Shown in pieces: positions 42,161-52,600 of a stretch of DNA of 64,000 bases. This DNA is from Perognathus longimembris pacificus. Lineage: Eukaryota > Chordata > Mammalia > Rodentia > Heteromyidae. Position 1 is the first letter of the stretch. The number at the start of each line of letters is the position of its first letter. The notes beneath the pieces are model-generated. The model worked only from the letters and a program-made list of their open reading frames with translations, did not search any database and had not been told where the DNA came from. Made by a program: the position numbers and the translations under genes. The DNA lies in assembly GCF_023159225.1 (NCBI RefSeq), contig NC_063170.1:29228301-29292300 (forward strand). The letters are read 5' to 3'.

Positions 42161-43722
42161 TGGTACAAGCGCTGACCCACTGGGCTTATGTGCCAGATCC
42201 ACCGGTTGTGCACTCTGCGACTTGGGAAGGAGCTGAGGTGTTCATCCATGTCAACAGATCAGCATATGGTACAGCTCCAGATCCTTTTGTTCAACATGTT
42301 AAAATGGGAGAATTGGTAGCTTCTGGCATTGGAACCCCTTTATGTTTTACAACTGACTCCAACAGTTATATTCCAGGCTGTACTGTAATGCAATCCATAA
42401 ATCATAGAATTTGGATTCCTGATAACAGTCAAGTATATAATATACGGATGACTTCATTGCCTACTGGGTTCCCTGTACCTGCTAATTCTACATCATCCTT
42501 CATGATACCTTGCTGCATCAACTCTTCTCAAATTGTAGAATCCACAGGAGAACTGCATGCCGTAAAGTGTAGACATGAACATCCTTTTATAATCAATATT
42601 TCAGGAACTAATTATCAATTGATGGACTGGTCCGGAGCCAATGTCACCAACAAGTACAACCCAGGTCTGTGGTGGATGAATGGACACCCTCAACGTCATG
42701 TCTGGATGTTAGTGGCTTCCCTAAATAATATCTCCTGGCCCACTTCTTCTTCTTCTTTAAAAAATATTATGAGTTGTGTAACACCTCCTTATACCATTAT
42801 GTATGGACCTTTTAATATTTCTATAGGAACCATGTATTTCAATGTTACTTGTACTAAATGTTCTTTTACAAATTGTTTGTATAGTGGTCTTACTGATTCT
42901 GTAATTGTTATTAAGCAGCCTCCATTTGTCATGCTTCCTGTGAACATATCTGAAGCTTGGTATAAAGAAACAGGTATTCAAGTGTTAAAACATTTAAAAG
43001 AGCTCATGTGCCCTAGACGATTTATCAGGCTATTAATAGCAGTCATTGTAGCCTTTATTTCCTTAGCTGCCTCTGCTGCAGCAGCTACTGTGGCTTTAAC
43101 ACAAAGTGTGCAGACAGCTCACTATGTTAATCAGCTTGCTCATAATACTATGCAAGCCCTGCACTTTCAAGGCAGGATTGATGATAAGGTAGAACAAAAA
43201 TTAGAAGCATTGTATGAATCTCTGTTGTCTCTGGGCGAACAAATTTGTGCTTTACAAACTTTGCAATGGGTGCGCTGTCATGCTGGGTTTGACTTTATTT
43301 GTGTGACCCTCCATAAATATAATGGGTTGAGCCATCCTTGGGAACAGGTTGTAGCACATCTAAATGGTATTTGGCACCATAATAATTTGTCCTTAGATCT
43401 CTTTCAACTTCATAGGCAAATAGCTGGACTAGAGCAAGCTCCGCCACTGGACTCTAAAGTGGCAGAAACAGCAAAAGAACTGTTTGAACAACTTCAACAG
43501 TATATCCCTTCCTTGACTAATGTTAAGGGGCTTCTAATGACATTGCTCGGCCCAGGGATACTTTTGCTGATGGTTTTCCTATGCCTTCCTTGCATTGTAC
43601 GCATATTGCAAAACTCTTTCATGAGTTTAGCGAGTCAGTTGCATAAGGTCAAGCTCCAAGTGAATGAATTTTCCCCCGAGAAGAACTGCAGCCAGACGGG
43701 TTTGAGGGCGGGGCCAGCTTGA
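42079..43722 (+). CDS. provirus B env, open 547-codon betaretroviral envelope
   Basis: Env is the surface and transmembrane glycoprotein of a retrovirus. The frame is open from ATG at 42079 to TGA ending at 43722. SU spans about residues 1-314, with about nine N-glycosylation sequons and a Cys-rich CTKCSFTNC motif at 258-266. The cleavage region ends PRR at 312-314 but lacks the usual basic residue at P4. A hydrophobic fusion-peptide-like stretch lies at about 315-340. A heptad-type region follows, then a Cys-X7-Cys loop (400-408). The membrane anchor is at about 483-507 with a short cytoplasmic tail. The N-terminal hydrophobic stretch (about 10-25) is a weak signal peptide. At 547 residues it is shorter than many relatives. 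It could be a recent-insertion survivor or an env kept by selection; the sequence alone does not say. Confidence 0.85.
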   Translation: MSVFFHRMKMMPAVYLSVAFGLWKLIRMVQALTHWAYVPDPPVVHSATWEGAEVFIHVNRSAYGTAPDPFVQHVKMGELVASGIGTPLCFTTDSNSYIPGCTVMQSINHRIWIPDNSQVYNIRMTSLPTGFPVPANSTSSFMIPCCINSSQIVESTGELHAVKCRHEHPFIINISGTNYQLMDWSGANVTNKYNPGLWWMNGHPQRHVWMLVASLNNISWPTSSSSLKNIMSCVTPPYTIMYGPFNISIGTMYFNVTCTKCSFTNCLYSGLTDSVIVIKQPPFVMLPVNISEAWYKETGIQVLKHLKELMCPRRFIRLLIAVIVAFISLAASAAAATVALTQSVQTAHYVNQLAHNTMQALHFQGRIDDKVEQKLEALYESLLSLGEQICALQTLQWVRCHAGFDFICVTLHKYNGLSHPWEQVVAHLNGIWHHNNLSLDLFQLHRQIAGLEQAPPLDSKVAETAKELFEQLQQYIPSLTNVKGLLMTLLGPGILLLMVFLCLPCIVRILQNSFMSLASQLHKVKLQVNEFSPEKNCSQTGLRAGPA

Positions 43723-43831
43723 CTGACCTAAGACAGGGCCTTCAGCTTTGTTCTGAAGATGTACCCGATGACGAGTAAGGCAGGCTAGGTGACCCACCCC
43801 ACCTAAGACAGGCAGGTTCGCTTCTTTAAAC

Positions 43832-43845
43832 AAAGATGGGGGAGA
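43832..43845 (+). promoter_or_regulatory. provirus B polypurine tract
   Basis: AAAGATGGGGGAGA lies immediately before the 3' LTR. Confidence 0.9.
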
Positions 43846-44301
43846 TGTCAGGAGCCAAACTTGCAGCTAAAATTCATTCTGACCCCTGGCTGTGTTGTTA
43901 TCACCAGGATATGCTAGATGCAAGGACATTTGTTCACAGCCACTATCCGAAATTGCTTTGCTATGTCCTTTGCTATGTCTGCCTTACTATGTCCGCTGGA
44001 GTACATTCCTATGTTAATCGACCTCACCCTGTATTTATTGTAATCAAAGCTTGCGAACTTCAAAGCCTCTTTGTGTTTTTGAATTTTAGCAACCATATGC
44101 TATTCCCTGGTTCCAAAACTGCATATAAGCTGGAAGTTAAGAATAAACTTGGCTGCAGTCTTGAGTTACAATCTCGAGATGCAGACCTCCTGAACCCCAT
44201 CTTTTGTCTCTTGTCTTCTTTTTTCTCTTATCTATCTTTCTTTTTCTTTAATCCTCGCCCCCTCAATCAGGATTCCCTCTTTGCTGCCAGCTGGCTCGGC
44301 A
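43846..44301 (+). repeat. provirus B 3' LTR (456 bp)
   Basis: Starts TGTCAGGAGCCAAACTTGCA and ends CTGGCTCGGCA. It differs from the 5' LTR by roughly 15-20 substitutions and small indels by eye. Confidence 0.9.
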
Positions 44302-44319
44302 GATGTGTGGGCTAGAAAT

Positions 44320-44545
44320 GTACTGGGGCTTGAACTCAGGACCTGTATACTGTCTCTGAGTTTTCTTGCTCAAGGTTCATGCTCTATCTCTTGAATTACG
44401 GTGCCACTTCTGGTCTTTGGGTGGTTCATTGGAGGTAACAGTCTCACAGACATTCCTGCTTGGGCTCTGGCTTTGAACATGTGATCTGCAGATCTCAGCC
44501 TCCTAAAAAACTAGGATTACAGGCCTGAGCTACTGAGGTTCAGTT
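44320..44545 (-). repeat. composite B1/Geo-like SINE
   Basis: Reversed composite, TACTGGGGCTTGAACTCAGG to ACTAGGATTACAGGCCTGAG. Confidence 0.75.
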
Positions 44546-44689
44546 AGTTCCATTTTTATAGACAAAATATCTGGCACTAGACATTCAAATAACTTCCAAT
44601 ACTAATAAAAAGTTTCTAAAATTGTCAAGATTTGACAATATTATGGGTGTTGGCAACTATTTTTTTCACTTATTTCTTTACAATATTCT

Positions 44690-44990
44690 TTCATGTACTT
44701 TTTAAATTTTCTTTTTCAAAAAAATTATTTGTTATCTTTAAGTAGTTGTATAAAGCATTTTAATTCAATGTGTAAGTCTATGAAGACAATGCATCCTGAT
44801 GCCTGTCACCCCTCCCAGCATTCTTCCTCATCTCTTTCAACCCTGGCCACCCCCTCAGATCACCTGGTTCCATTCTTACATATATACATTAAATATGATG
44901 ACTGCATTCTCCCTTCATTCCTCTCTTCATGCATCTCCCTCCTTCCCTTGGCCATACTTCCCCTGACACCTCAAGTTCCAGCTCTGTTTT
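44690..44990 (-). mobile_element. possible old L1 3'-end fragment
   Basis: T-rich start and pyrimidine-rich sequence similar in layout to the L1 3' UTRs in the window, but with weak similarity. It could also be unique sequence. Confidence 0.3.
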
Positions 44991-46825
44991 CTTTCTTTCT
45001 TTTTTTTTTTTGGCTCCAGATCAGGAAGTTTTATTGCTGACATACAGGAAGAGTCCTCATGTAGTACAAAAATACGTCTTTATACAAAATTTTTGTGACT
45101 TTTTCCATTTTGTTTTGTTTCTTTACAACAGGACTTCTCTCAGTGTGACACCAGTGAGGGCAGACCTGACCTCCTCTCCTTGACTTTGCCAAAGGCCACC
45201 AGAGCCAGCGCTGGTTTGGGAGGAGCTGGGCTGCTGACAGGCTCTGCAGACCTGAGGGTATTGCTTTGAAAAGGAGGAGAAAGACCACAAGTGAAATGCA
45301 GGCCCAAGGAGCCCAGCAGGCTGTGGGCTAGGGCTCTGCCCAGGTGGCCCTGGCTAGGCCTAGTAGCCTCACCAGAGGGCAGTCTCAGGGCCAGGAGGCC
45401 ATGCTGACTGCATTTCTGCTCCCTTAGGAGACTTTCATCAAATAAATACAGAAGAGAGGCTTCCCCGCCCCTGGCTCTCAAGAGGCTGGACAGCTGGGCT
45501 AGAGGCAGAGCCGGTGCTTAGGGAGGAAGTACTGGGCTCAGGCGGGCTCCCACAGACCCACTGAGGCAGAGGCACAAGGCGCTCAAGTGCCGGATTGGGC
45601 ACAAGAGGATGGAGGGGCTTGGGAAGCCCTGCTACTGCTGGCAAGAGGTGGCCCCATTTTTTTCCAGATGGAGAAACTGAGGCACAAGGAAGTTTGGGAA
45701 CTTGCCCAAGGTCACTCACAGTGAGTCAGCTTTTGGGTGGGTGGGGGAATGAAAGGAGACAGCGCACCCTCTAGAAACAGTCACCTCCTCGCCGGGAAGC
45801 AAGAATGGGCAGGAAGGGCCTTGGGCTACCTAGAGGGGACACTGGCCTCTTTGAGGGTACATGAGGAGGAGGGGCCTCTGGATGTGGGTCTTCGCTTGGC
45901 ACTGGGCTGGGTGGAGTCCAGTGAGGGGAAGGAAGAGGTGATCATTCTGGTGAGAACAGCAGTTCTGGCAAGATGGACATCCACTTCAAAATCTCGGCTC
46001 AAAAGGGAAGCAGGGCTGTTCTCGATCCAGGCAGGGCAGGTCCCCAATTGCTACAGTTGTCCCCCCAAGTCTCTGGCCTCCATGGAGGCCCCTGGCCAGG
46101 GTCTGCTAGAGGAGACACCACATGTGTGCTGGAGTGGGGGCGGCAGGGGACATGCCCATGGCAGGTCCTCTGAATAAAGGGTGGGGAAGCAGGAGAGCAG
46201 CCAGCCCCAGAGCACTGCCACCCAGCCTGCCACCGCTCCCTTCCCAGCGTGTCTACTATGCAGGGACCACATGCACCTGGGTGCCACGGGAAGGCTGGAG
46301 AGGGAAACAGGGCTTCCACGGGCAGCACCTCAGAGAAGCTACTGAGACAGAGAAAGGAGGAAGTCTAGAAAGGCCTCCCATCACCAGAAACAGAGGGCCA
46401 GGCAGGCTGGGCCGGCAAAGGGGCTCCTCTGTGCCTGGGAGTGAGGAGGGAGCCCACATGGACCCCTGCTATCCAGTCAGGCTGGGAATGGGGGCGGGGT
46501 GGGGGTTAGCCCCAGCCTGAGCTACCTAGAGATGGGAGAGAAGTTAATTTCAGTTATATATATTTGGATTCGGCATAAGATAAGGTGAAGGTGTTCCAGA
46601 GCTTGGCCCAAAGGTGGCGTCAGAAGCACGGACCATGGGAGGGAGGCCTGGAGAGTGTTCTCTGGGAAGCCAGCAGCGAGCTGCTCCTTGAGCTTATTTG
46701 GACTGTGGGGGACAGTGCCCCGGAGCCAGGGCCTAGGTGGGTAGGTGGGATCCCTCCTCCTCCTGTCACTTAGTCCAGAGACAGCATGGTTAAAGAGACA
46801 GAGGTAGATTAAAATGTCACGCTTA

Positions 46826-47040
46826 GGGGGCTGGGGATATGGCCTAGTGGCAAGAGTGCCTGCCTCGGATACACGAGGCCCTAGGTTCGATTCCCCAGCA
46901 CCACATATACAGAAAACGGCCAGAAGCGGCGCTGTGGCTCAAGTGGCAGAGTGCTAGCCTTGAGCGGGAAGAAGCCAGGGACAGTGCTCAGGCCCTGAGT
47001 CCAAGGCCCAGGACTGGCAAAAAAAAAAAAAAAAAAAAAA
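46826..47040 (+). repeat. dimeric SINE (IDL-Geo type) in STK40 retrocopy 3' UTR
   Basis: Full-length plus-strand dimer (GGGGGCTGGGGATATGGCCT to a 23-A tail), flanked by AATGTCACGCTTA on both sides. It is one of the best-preserved copies in the window. Confidence 0.95.
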
Positions 47041-47049
47041 ATGTCACGC

Positions 47050-47229
47050 TTAAAAACAGATTAGTTAACGTATGATACTGTAACCTCTCTGTACGTCAGT
47101 TTGATAATAAAATTTTGAGAAAATAAATAAATAAATAAATAAATAAATAAATTAAAAAAAATAAAAAAAAAGAACGACAAAAAAAAAAAATAAAATAGCA
47201 AAAAAAAAAAAAAAAAACAGATTAGTTAT
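47050..47229 (+). mobile_element. very short L1 3'-end insertion with long A-rich tail
   Basis: AAAACAGATTAGTTA occurs at about 47053-47067 and again at about 47215-47229. Between them are only about 65 bases of L1 3' terminus (ACTGTAACCTCTCTGTACGT; TTGATAATAAAA) followed by (AAAT)n and A-runs. Confidence 0.75.
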
Positions 47230-48113
47230 CTAGGCTTCTCAGATTAAAAAACCAAACAATCAAGCAATCATCCCAAAAGATAGCTTTGTGGTACCTCTGC
47301 TGACTTGAGTGACCTAGGCTGTCCCTGCCCTGCCCTGCCCTGCCCCATGGCAGCCTGGGAGAGTCTATCGCTTGTGGGGCCCAGCCCTCTCTGCTGGGCC
47401 TGGGGCTGGGGCAGGTGCCCTGGCTGCAGCCGCTATTTCTGCAGGTAGTGCTGTGCCAGGATGGCTGTGTCCAAGGAGGTCATGGGCTGCGCATCGTGGC
47501 CCAACCATTGCACCAGTGGCATGCTTTCGAACTGCCGCTTGGGCACCCAGCTCCAGGCCTTGTGGATGGAGCTCTTCTCCTCGGCCAGCAGCAGCTGCTG
47601 CCACATGTAGTTCTCAAACTCGTACTGGGAACACTCCTCCGTCACTTTTGCCTCCTGGGAGTTGTCTGCATTGCTCATTTGGTCGTCAATGTCAGGAACC
47701 ACTTGCAAAGGCCCACTTGGAGATGACAGGGACTGCCACGAGGCAATGATGGCACTGAGGGCCTCCAGGACATCAGCAGCAGCCAGGTGTTGCTGAGGAT
47801 CGAGAACCAGTAGCTTCCAGATGAGACACAAGGTGTTCTTGGAGACCCACCCATCCTTAGGGATGGTGTACTCAGCAGCCTTGATCTTACAGAAGAGCTC
47901 CTGTGGGATGCTGTCGTAGAAGGGGAACTGGCCATAGAGCATGGTGAAGAGTACCACACCCAGAGCCCATATGTCACTTGGCTTGCCCCTGTATGGCCGG
48001 TCACTGAGCACATCAGGGCTAATGTAGGCTGGTCTCCCCCTCTGGTCCTTTAGCAGGTCCCCCTCACTCACAAGGTGCTTTCCAAGGCAGAAGTTGGTAA
48101 TGGTTATCTCTGG

Positions 48114-48425
48114 CTTTTAGACTCCCGGTGGTTTCTCCTTCAAATTTGGAGGCATTTGGAAAATAAAAGCTTGAATCTGCCTCCTAACAATAGAATGATC
48201 TCCCAACGTTGAATTGATCTAGACCCAAAAGGCATGTCTTTTAATATTTAGAGCACTAAGTCCTAATCCATCCTGTTGAATGTTTTTACCATATTACTTA
48301 AGACACAAAGAACAAAATAAATCTTGAATGCATCACCCAGCTACAAGAAATAAGTCAGTTCCATCATTCATATTATTTTAGTTCTGAAATTCACTCCACA
48401 TTGTCCTATGCCTTAGACTTTAGTA
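48114..48425. other. unique intergenic sequence
   Basis: Nothing recognised upstream of the STK40 retrocopy's truncation point. Confidence 0.4.
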
Positions 48426-48815
48426 AAATTGTCAAGATGCGTGTAAGGTTATATAGTATAATATATATATATTATACAGTATATATATAGTGTATATATA
48501 TTCCTACAGTGCATATATAGTATATATTGTATATATAGTGTATATATAAAAGATATATGTTTTGTTCATATAAACAAAAACATGTAATATATCTCTATAT
48601 AGAGCTCTCTATATAATACATAAATGAAAACATATACATTTATATGTATACATAATATGCAATCTATTCCATATAAATAAAAACATACTATACAGCTATA
48701 TATCTTTATACACCTGTGTATATATAAGCAAATTATTATACATAATATATATGTCTATATATTATACAGGTCTCTCTCTATATATATCTGTGTATATCTA
48801 TCCATCTATCTATAA
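48426..48815. repeat. (TA)n-rich low-complexity region
   Basis: About 390 bases dominated by TATATA and its variants, with palindromic potential, ending in (TCTA)n. Confidence 0.9.
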
Positions 48816-48828
48816 TGTGTTTGTTTTT

Positions 48829-49018
48829 GCCAGTCCTGGGGTTTGAACTCAGGGCCTGAGCACTGTCCCTGGCTTCTTTTTTTTTTCTCAAGCTAGCACT
48901 CTACTTGAGCCACAGTGCCACTTCTGGCTTTATCTATATATGTGGTGCTGAGGAATTGAACCCAGGGCTTCATGTATGCGAGACAAGCTCTCTACCCTTA
49001 GGCCATATTCCCTGTCCG
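48829..49018 (-). repeat. dimeric SINE (IDL-Geo type)
   Basis: Reversed dimer from GCCAGTCCTGGGGTTTGAAC to GGCCATATTCCCTGTCC. Adjacent sequence (49030-49075) looks like another SINE fragment. Confidence 0.85.
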
Positions 49019-49079
49019 ATATAATGATTTTGCTCTTTTTGCCTGTGCTTAGGCTTCAACTCAAGGCCTTGTACTCTTA

Positions 49080-49755
49080 CCTGCATTTCTCTGTGTGTGT
49101 GTGTACATACCTATGAAGTGTGCATAATATATTACAATTGTATTTATACTTAATAGAATTAATATTCTTGATATATTAATATTAACCATTATATTATTAT
49201 ACAAAATAATTCTTATCTAAGAGATGCCCAAATAGATAGCCAAACAGCATAATATTTGGGAACAATTACTTAAATTCAAGAACAGGTGCAGTGATGGAAA
49301 GTTGCCCACCTATCAGGCCAAAGGAGAAATGTTTGGAATGAGTCCTGGGGCATGTTCAAAGCAAAATTTTAAGAGAAGAAGCAAAAAAAAAAAAACAACA
49401 ACCAAAAACCCAGAAATCATCAGCAGGGAGGGCGTGGAGCCCTTCCCTACAATGGCAGAACGCCAGTTAAGCAGCCTTTCTTGCAGAACAAGTAGGGGGA
49501 ATGAAGACAAAGCCCCAAGTCTGCAATAGCTCTCACATACATCTATGTTGTTTATTACAGGAGAAAGCGAGGGAGGGGAGGAGGAGCAGGGGTAGGGGCA
49601 GGGGGAGGAGAGAGAAAGAAGAAGAAATGGGAAGTGGTAGTAAGTGCTGTGAATTGTATCAGTTGCCATCATTACTGAACCTGTGACAAGGAGTTGAGGA
49701 ATTCGAGGTGGTGCTGGTCCTTGTAAATGTTAGCCGTCCACAGGCAGCCCTACTT
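49080..49755. other. unique intergenic sequence with purine-rich tract
   Basis: A G/A-rich tract at 49560-49635 is the only feature seen. Confidence 0.45.
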
Positions 49756-50424
49756 CTCCTGTTGTGCCCAAGTCGCAAGACCCCCACCAAGAAGACCACT
49801 GAGAGCCAGACGTTTCGAAATGCAAAAGCAAGGCTTTATTCAGGTGGGCTGCAGCATGGGCCTTGTCCTACACACTGACGCAGCGGAGTTTAGGAAGAGG
49901 GCCCCGAGCTGAAATCTTACTGGGTTTATAAAGGCAAAAACCACACACAGGTGGCTGCAGGTGGCTTGGCAGGGTATGTTCTAGTTCCTAAGCAGTATAC
50001 AGAAAAATAATCTAAATTCTAACAGTCTTAACCTTCAAGTAAGAATAACATTTCCATAGCAGGATGCAGATAGCAATACTGAGACAGAACTTAGCCTTGA
50101 GTCGCAGATGCAACACAACATTTGCCAGGTCAGCCGGGCTCTGTACTTTTCATATCAAGACTAGTTAAAAATAAAGCATTGCTCCAGACCTTGAGCAGGC
50201 CTGCTTATTTCAGGCTAGCGTAGCCCTTCCCTGGAATTTAGTACAAATTGGAGCCTGACTCCAAAATGGCTTTGCTCTGTCCCCAGTGAGTTATGGTTTA
50301 GCAGTTTCAGCACAAACAAGTCAGCAGTCCTTGGAATTGAGGTGGGCTTTGGGGTACTCACAGTTTAAACAGTCAACAAAATGGCTACTGCCTCAAAATG
50401 GGGTTTACTTTAACTCTTCACTCC
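49756..50424 (-). mobile_element. solo LTR, class I (gammaretrovirus-like), 661 bp
   Basis: Plus-strand edges TGTTGTGCCCAAG at 49760 and TTAACTCTTCA at 50420, flanked by CTCC at 49756-49759 and 50421-50424, a 4-bp duplication as in class I ERVs. On the minus strand an AATAAAG lies in the CCTGAATAAAGCCTTGC region near 49837, preceded by a TATA-like TTTATAAACC. Confidence 0.75.
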
Positions 50425-51071
50425 CTCACTTAGAAACCAAACCTTGCATTTGCTAACTAACCCTCTTCCCCCCTCCCCATGATTAACAGAACCGCAGTAA
50501 ACATCATTTCTGAGTGCCTCAGACAGAAACAATTTTGAAGCCATTTTTTCTCCCCATGGTGCCTTTTTCTGTTGTTGTTCAGGAAAGTGGTTCTGTATTA
50601 TACATTTCCTTTTCTTTCTAACATAGTAAGTGTTAATTATACCCCTTGGGTACACCTTGGCTGCAGTGTTAAACACATACAGCATTTTTTTCTTAGTACC
50701 ATGAAAAAAAATATTGGACACGAGAGTCTACCTGTGAAGACACTAAGGGATGCTGCATAATTTAAAGGGCTAAGCAATACAAAGAGGGGATTGTGATCAG
50801 AAGGAGAGGCAGCAAGGCCTCTGTGTGTGTGTGTTTATGTGTGTCTGTGTGTATGTGTGCATGTGTGTACAGTTGGTTAAATGAGGAAGTGAAATTAATA
50901 TTATGTGATGACAAAGAAGCTTGGGATTATGTGTGCATGTGTGTGTGTATGTGTGCATGCATGGGTGTTCTTAGGTCAGGCAAGCTGAGCTTCCATTCAC
51001 ACAGCTGTAGATTCACCATTACTTCTCATTATTAATTCTGGGTATTTGTTGTTTTCTTATGCTGGTACTGG
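50425..51071. other. unique intergenic sequence with (GT)n tracts
   Basis: Interrupted GT repeats at about 50820-50865 and 50930-50965; nothing else recognised. Confidence 0.5.
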
Positions 51072-51650
51072 TGAAAAGCCAGAACAACTCCATCTTGTAG
51101 AAAACCTACCCTTACCATAAACCAACCCTACCCTCACCCCTTGCTTTCCAGTAAAGGAATATGAAATGCCCTGGGACAGAGTGATCGGATGGCTGAAACT
51201 TATTAAGAGTTGGTCAGAGAAGAAAAACACTCCCACCCAGGTGTGGTTTCCAGTATCTAATTAAAAAAACTCTGCAGCTGTGCACATACTCCCTTGCAAC
51301 ACCCCTATAGCTTAAACCAATCAACTTTAATTACATCGGCCCCTCGATCTGACCAATAACCCTTTCCAGATTCCTTCCCGCCACCAAATGCACCAAACAT
51401 GTTTTAGAATTGTTTTATGATTTTCCTCGCGGTGCGTGTTGATTTGTTAAACATTCCTATGATGTATGCTAAGTCCCTGCCTTCCTCAAAGAATGTACAA
51501 AACAGCTGGAAGCCCTAGGCTCAGGGCCTCTTACAGAGGACTTCTGTGTGTGCAGAGGACCGAGCTAGCCCGCAATAAATGCCCTTTTTGCTGCTTGCAT
51601 TGGTCTTGGTCTCTGGTGGTCTCTCTGGGGTCCCGAACTCAAGCATTTCA
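51072..51650 (+). repeat. provirus D 5' LTR (579 bp)
   Basis: Starts TGAAAAGCCAGAACAACTCC and ends AAGCATTTCA, so the ends are inverted (TGAAA/TTTCA). A CCAAT-like AACCAATCAAC lies near 51315 and AATAAA near 51575. Confidence 0.85.
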
Positions 51651-51651
51651 G

Positions 51652-51669
51652 TGGGGGCTTGTCAGGGAT
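51652..51669 (+). promoter_or_regulatory. provirus D primer-binding site, tRNA-Pro type
   Basis: TGGGGGCTTGTCAGGGAT one base after the LTR, two changes from the Pro primer complement used by many gammaretroviruses. Confidence 0.85.
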
Positions 51670-52600
51670 ATCCTCCCTCAAGCCCACCCAGACACCCAAC
51701 CAAGGGGTCATAAAAATCTGGCCAGTAAGTTGAGGCATTGCTGATTTGTACTTTGTAAATTTTGTTGCCTGCAGGTTTTGTGGTTTTGTGTTTGAAGTTG
51801 GCAAAAAGTCTTGGTGGACGTGCTATAAGACTGTCAACAGGATCTGTGGGAGATGTCCCCAGACCCCCAATTGGGTAAATTGTTCCTCAGTACAGACATT
51901 TTTGGAGAACTCCGTTCGTAGTCTGTTACTTTCATTTTGCCGTGCGCTGCGGGTTAAGTTGATGTTAAGTGTTTTGTACTTGGTCTGTGTATGTGTCCAA
52001 CCTCCATCACACTGGTGGGGGGAATTCCTCTTGGGATACTCATCTGACCAAAAACAAGGACCTGGCTGGCAGAAGCTATAACCTTTCTTTCCAGGACCTC
52101 ACCAGGAGCTTTCCTACTTTCCCTTATTGCGGCGTTGTTTCTTTTAGAATCAGCCATAAGTAACAATAAGTTAAATGGTTAAGTGCCACCATCCCCACTA
52201 CTCAATTCCTGATTGTTTTTTTGAGGAACCCAAGCCATCTCCCTCGGGGCCCTCAAAGAGACTGGAGCCTTCTTTACCCCCTTTACAGGAACATTCAACA
52301 GTGATCTCCAGGCTTGTTAAGTTGCTTTTGTTCTTGTAATTTTTGTATGTTCATCTGGTTTATGTCAAATGCTCTGAGTTGTCTTGATGTGAAAGAGAGT
52401 TTGGGACAAGATTGAGAGGGCACTGAAAAGACTAGATTCGAAGGGAAATTAGAGAAGGAAGTAAATGCAGTCAGGTACTAGAAAAGATTGTGTTACAGAA
52501 AAGGGGAAATTTATCTTGTTGTGGACCCTTTTATTTTGGATTTTGTTGAGTTTTTTCCTCTATTGGCAACAGATCATAGACTTGATAGAGAACAAGAACA
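51670..52600 (+). other. provirus D leader
   Basis: About 930 noncoding bases between primer site and gag, where the packaging signal would lie. Confidence 0.55.

Larger units (their letters stand above)
37442..44302 (+). mobile_element. provirus B: betaretrovirus-like ERV with open env
   Basis: Order on the plus strand: 5' LTR, Lys primer-binding site, gag fragment, noncoding module, pol remnant, env, polypurine tract, 3' LTR. The hexamer ATGTGT lies near both outer edges (37436-37441 and 44303-44308), consistent with a 6-bp duplication if the LTR edges are A|TGTTAGG and GGCA|G. The LTRs are highly similar, so the insertion is not ancient. Class II assignment rests on the primer site, the gag and env type and the duplication length. 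Confidence 0.88.
45001..48113 (-). pseudogene. STK40: STK40 processed pseudogene with 3' UTR and poly(A)
   Basis: On the minus strand the coding homology runs from about 48113 to a TAG at 47433. It starts ITITNFCLGKHLVSEGDLLK and ends MTSLDTAILAQHYLQK, which I recognise as the C-terminal 226 or so residues of STK40, a serine/threonine pseudokinase-like protein. It has no introns, frameshifts or internal stops. It is followed by about 2.4 kb of 3' UTR and a poly(A) (T-run at 45001-45011). The kinase N-lobe and catalytic loop are missing because the copy is 5'-truncated, so it cannot be a kinase. Substitutions such as MWQQLL and SIHKAWSWV look like drift. Confidence 0.9.

Noticed and set aside
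45737..46520. Several open frames of over 100 codons
   Set aside because: They lie in the 3' UTR of the STK40 retrocopy, on both strands, with no recognisable content.
47433..48113. Functional kinase gene
   Set aside because: It is intronless, followed by a poly(A) tract, and lacks the N-lobe and catalytic loop; it is a truncated STK40 retrocopy.
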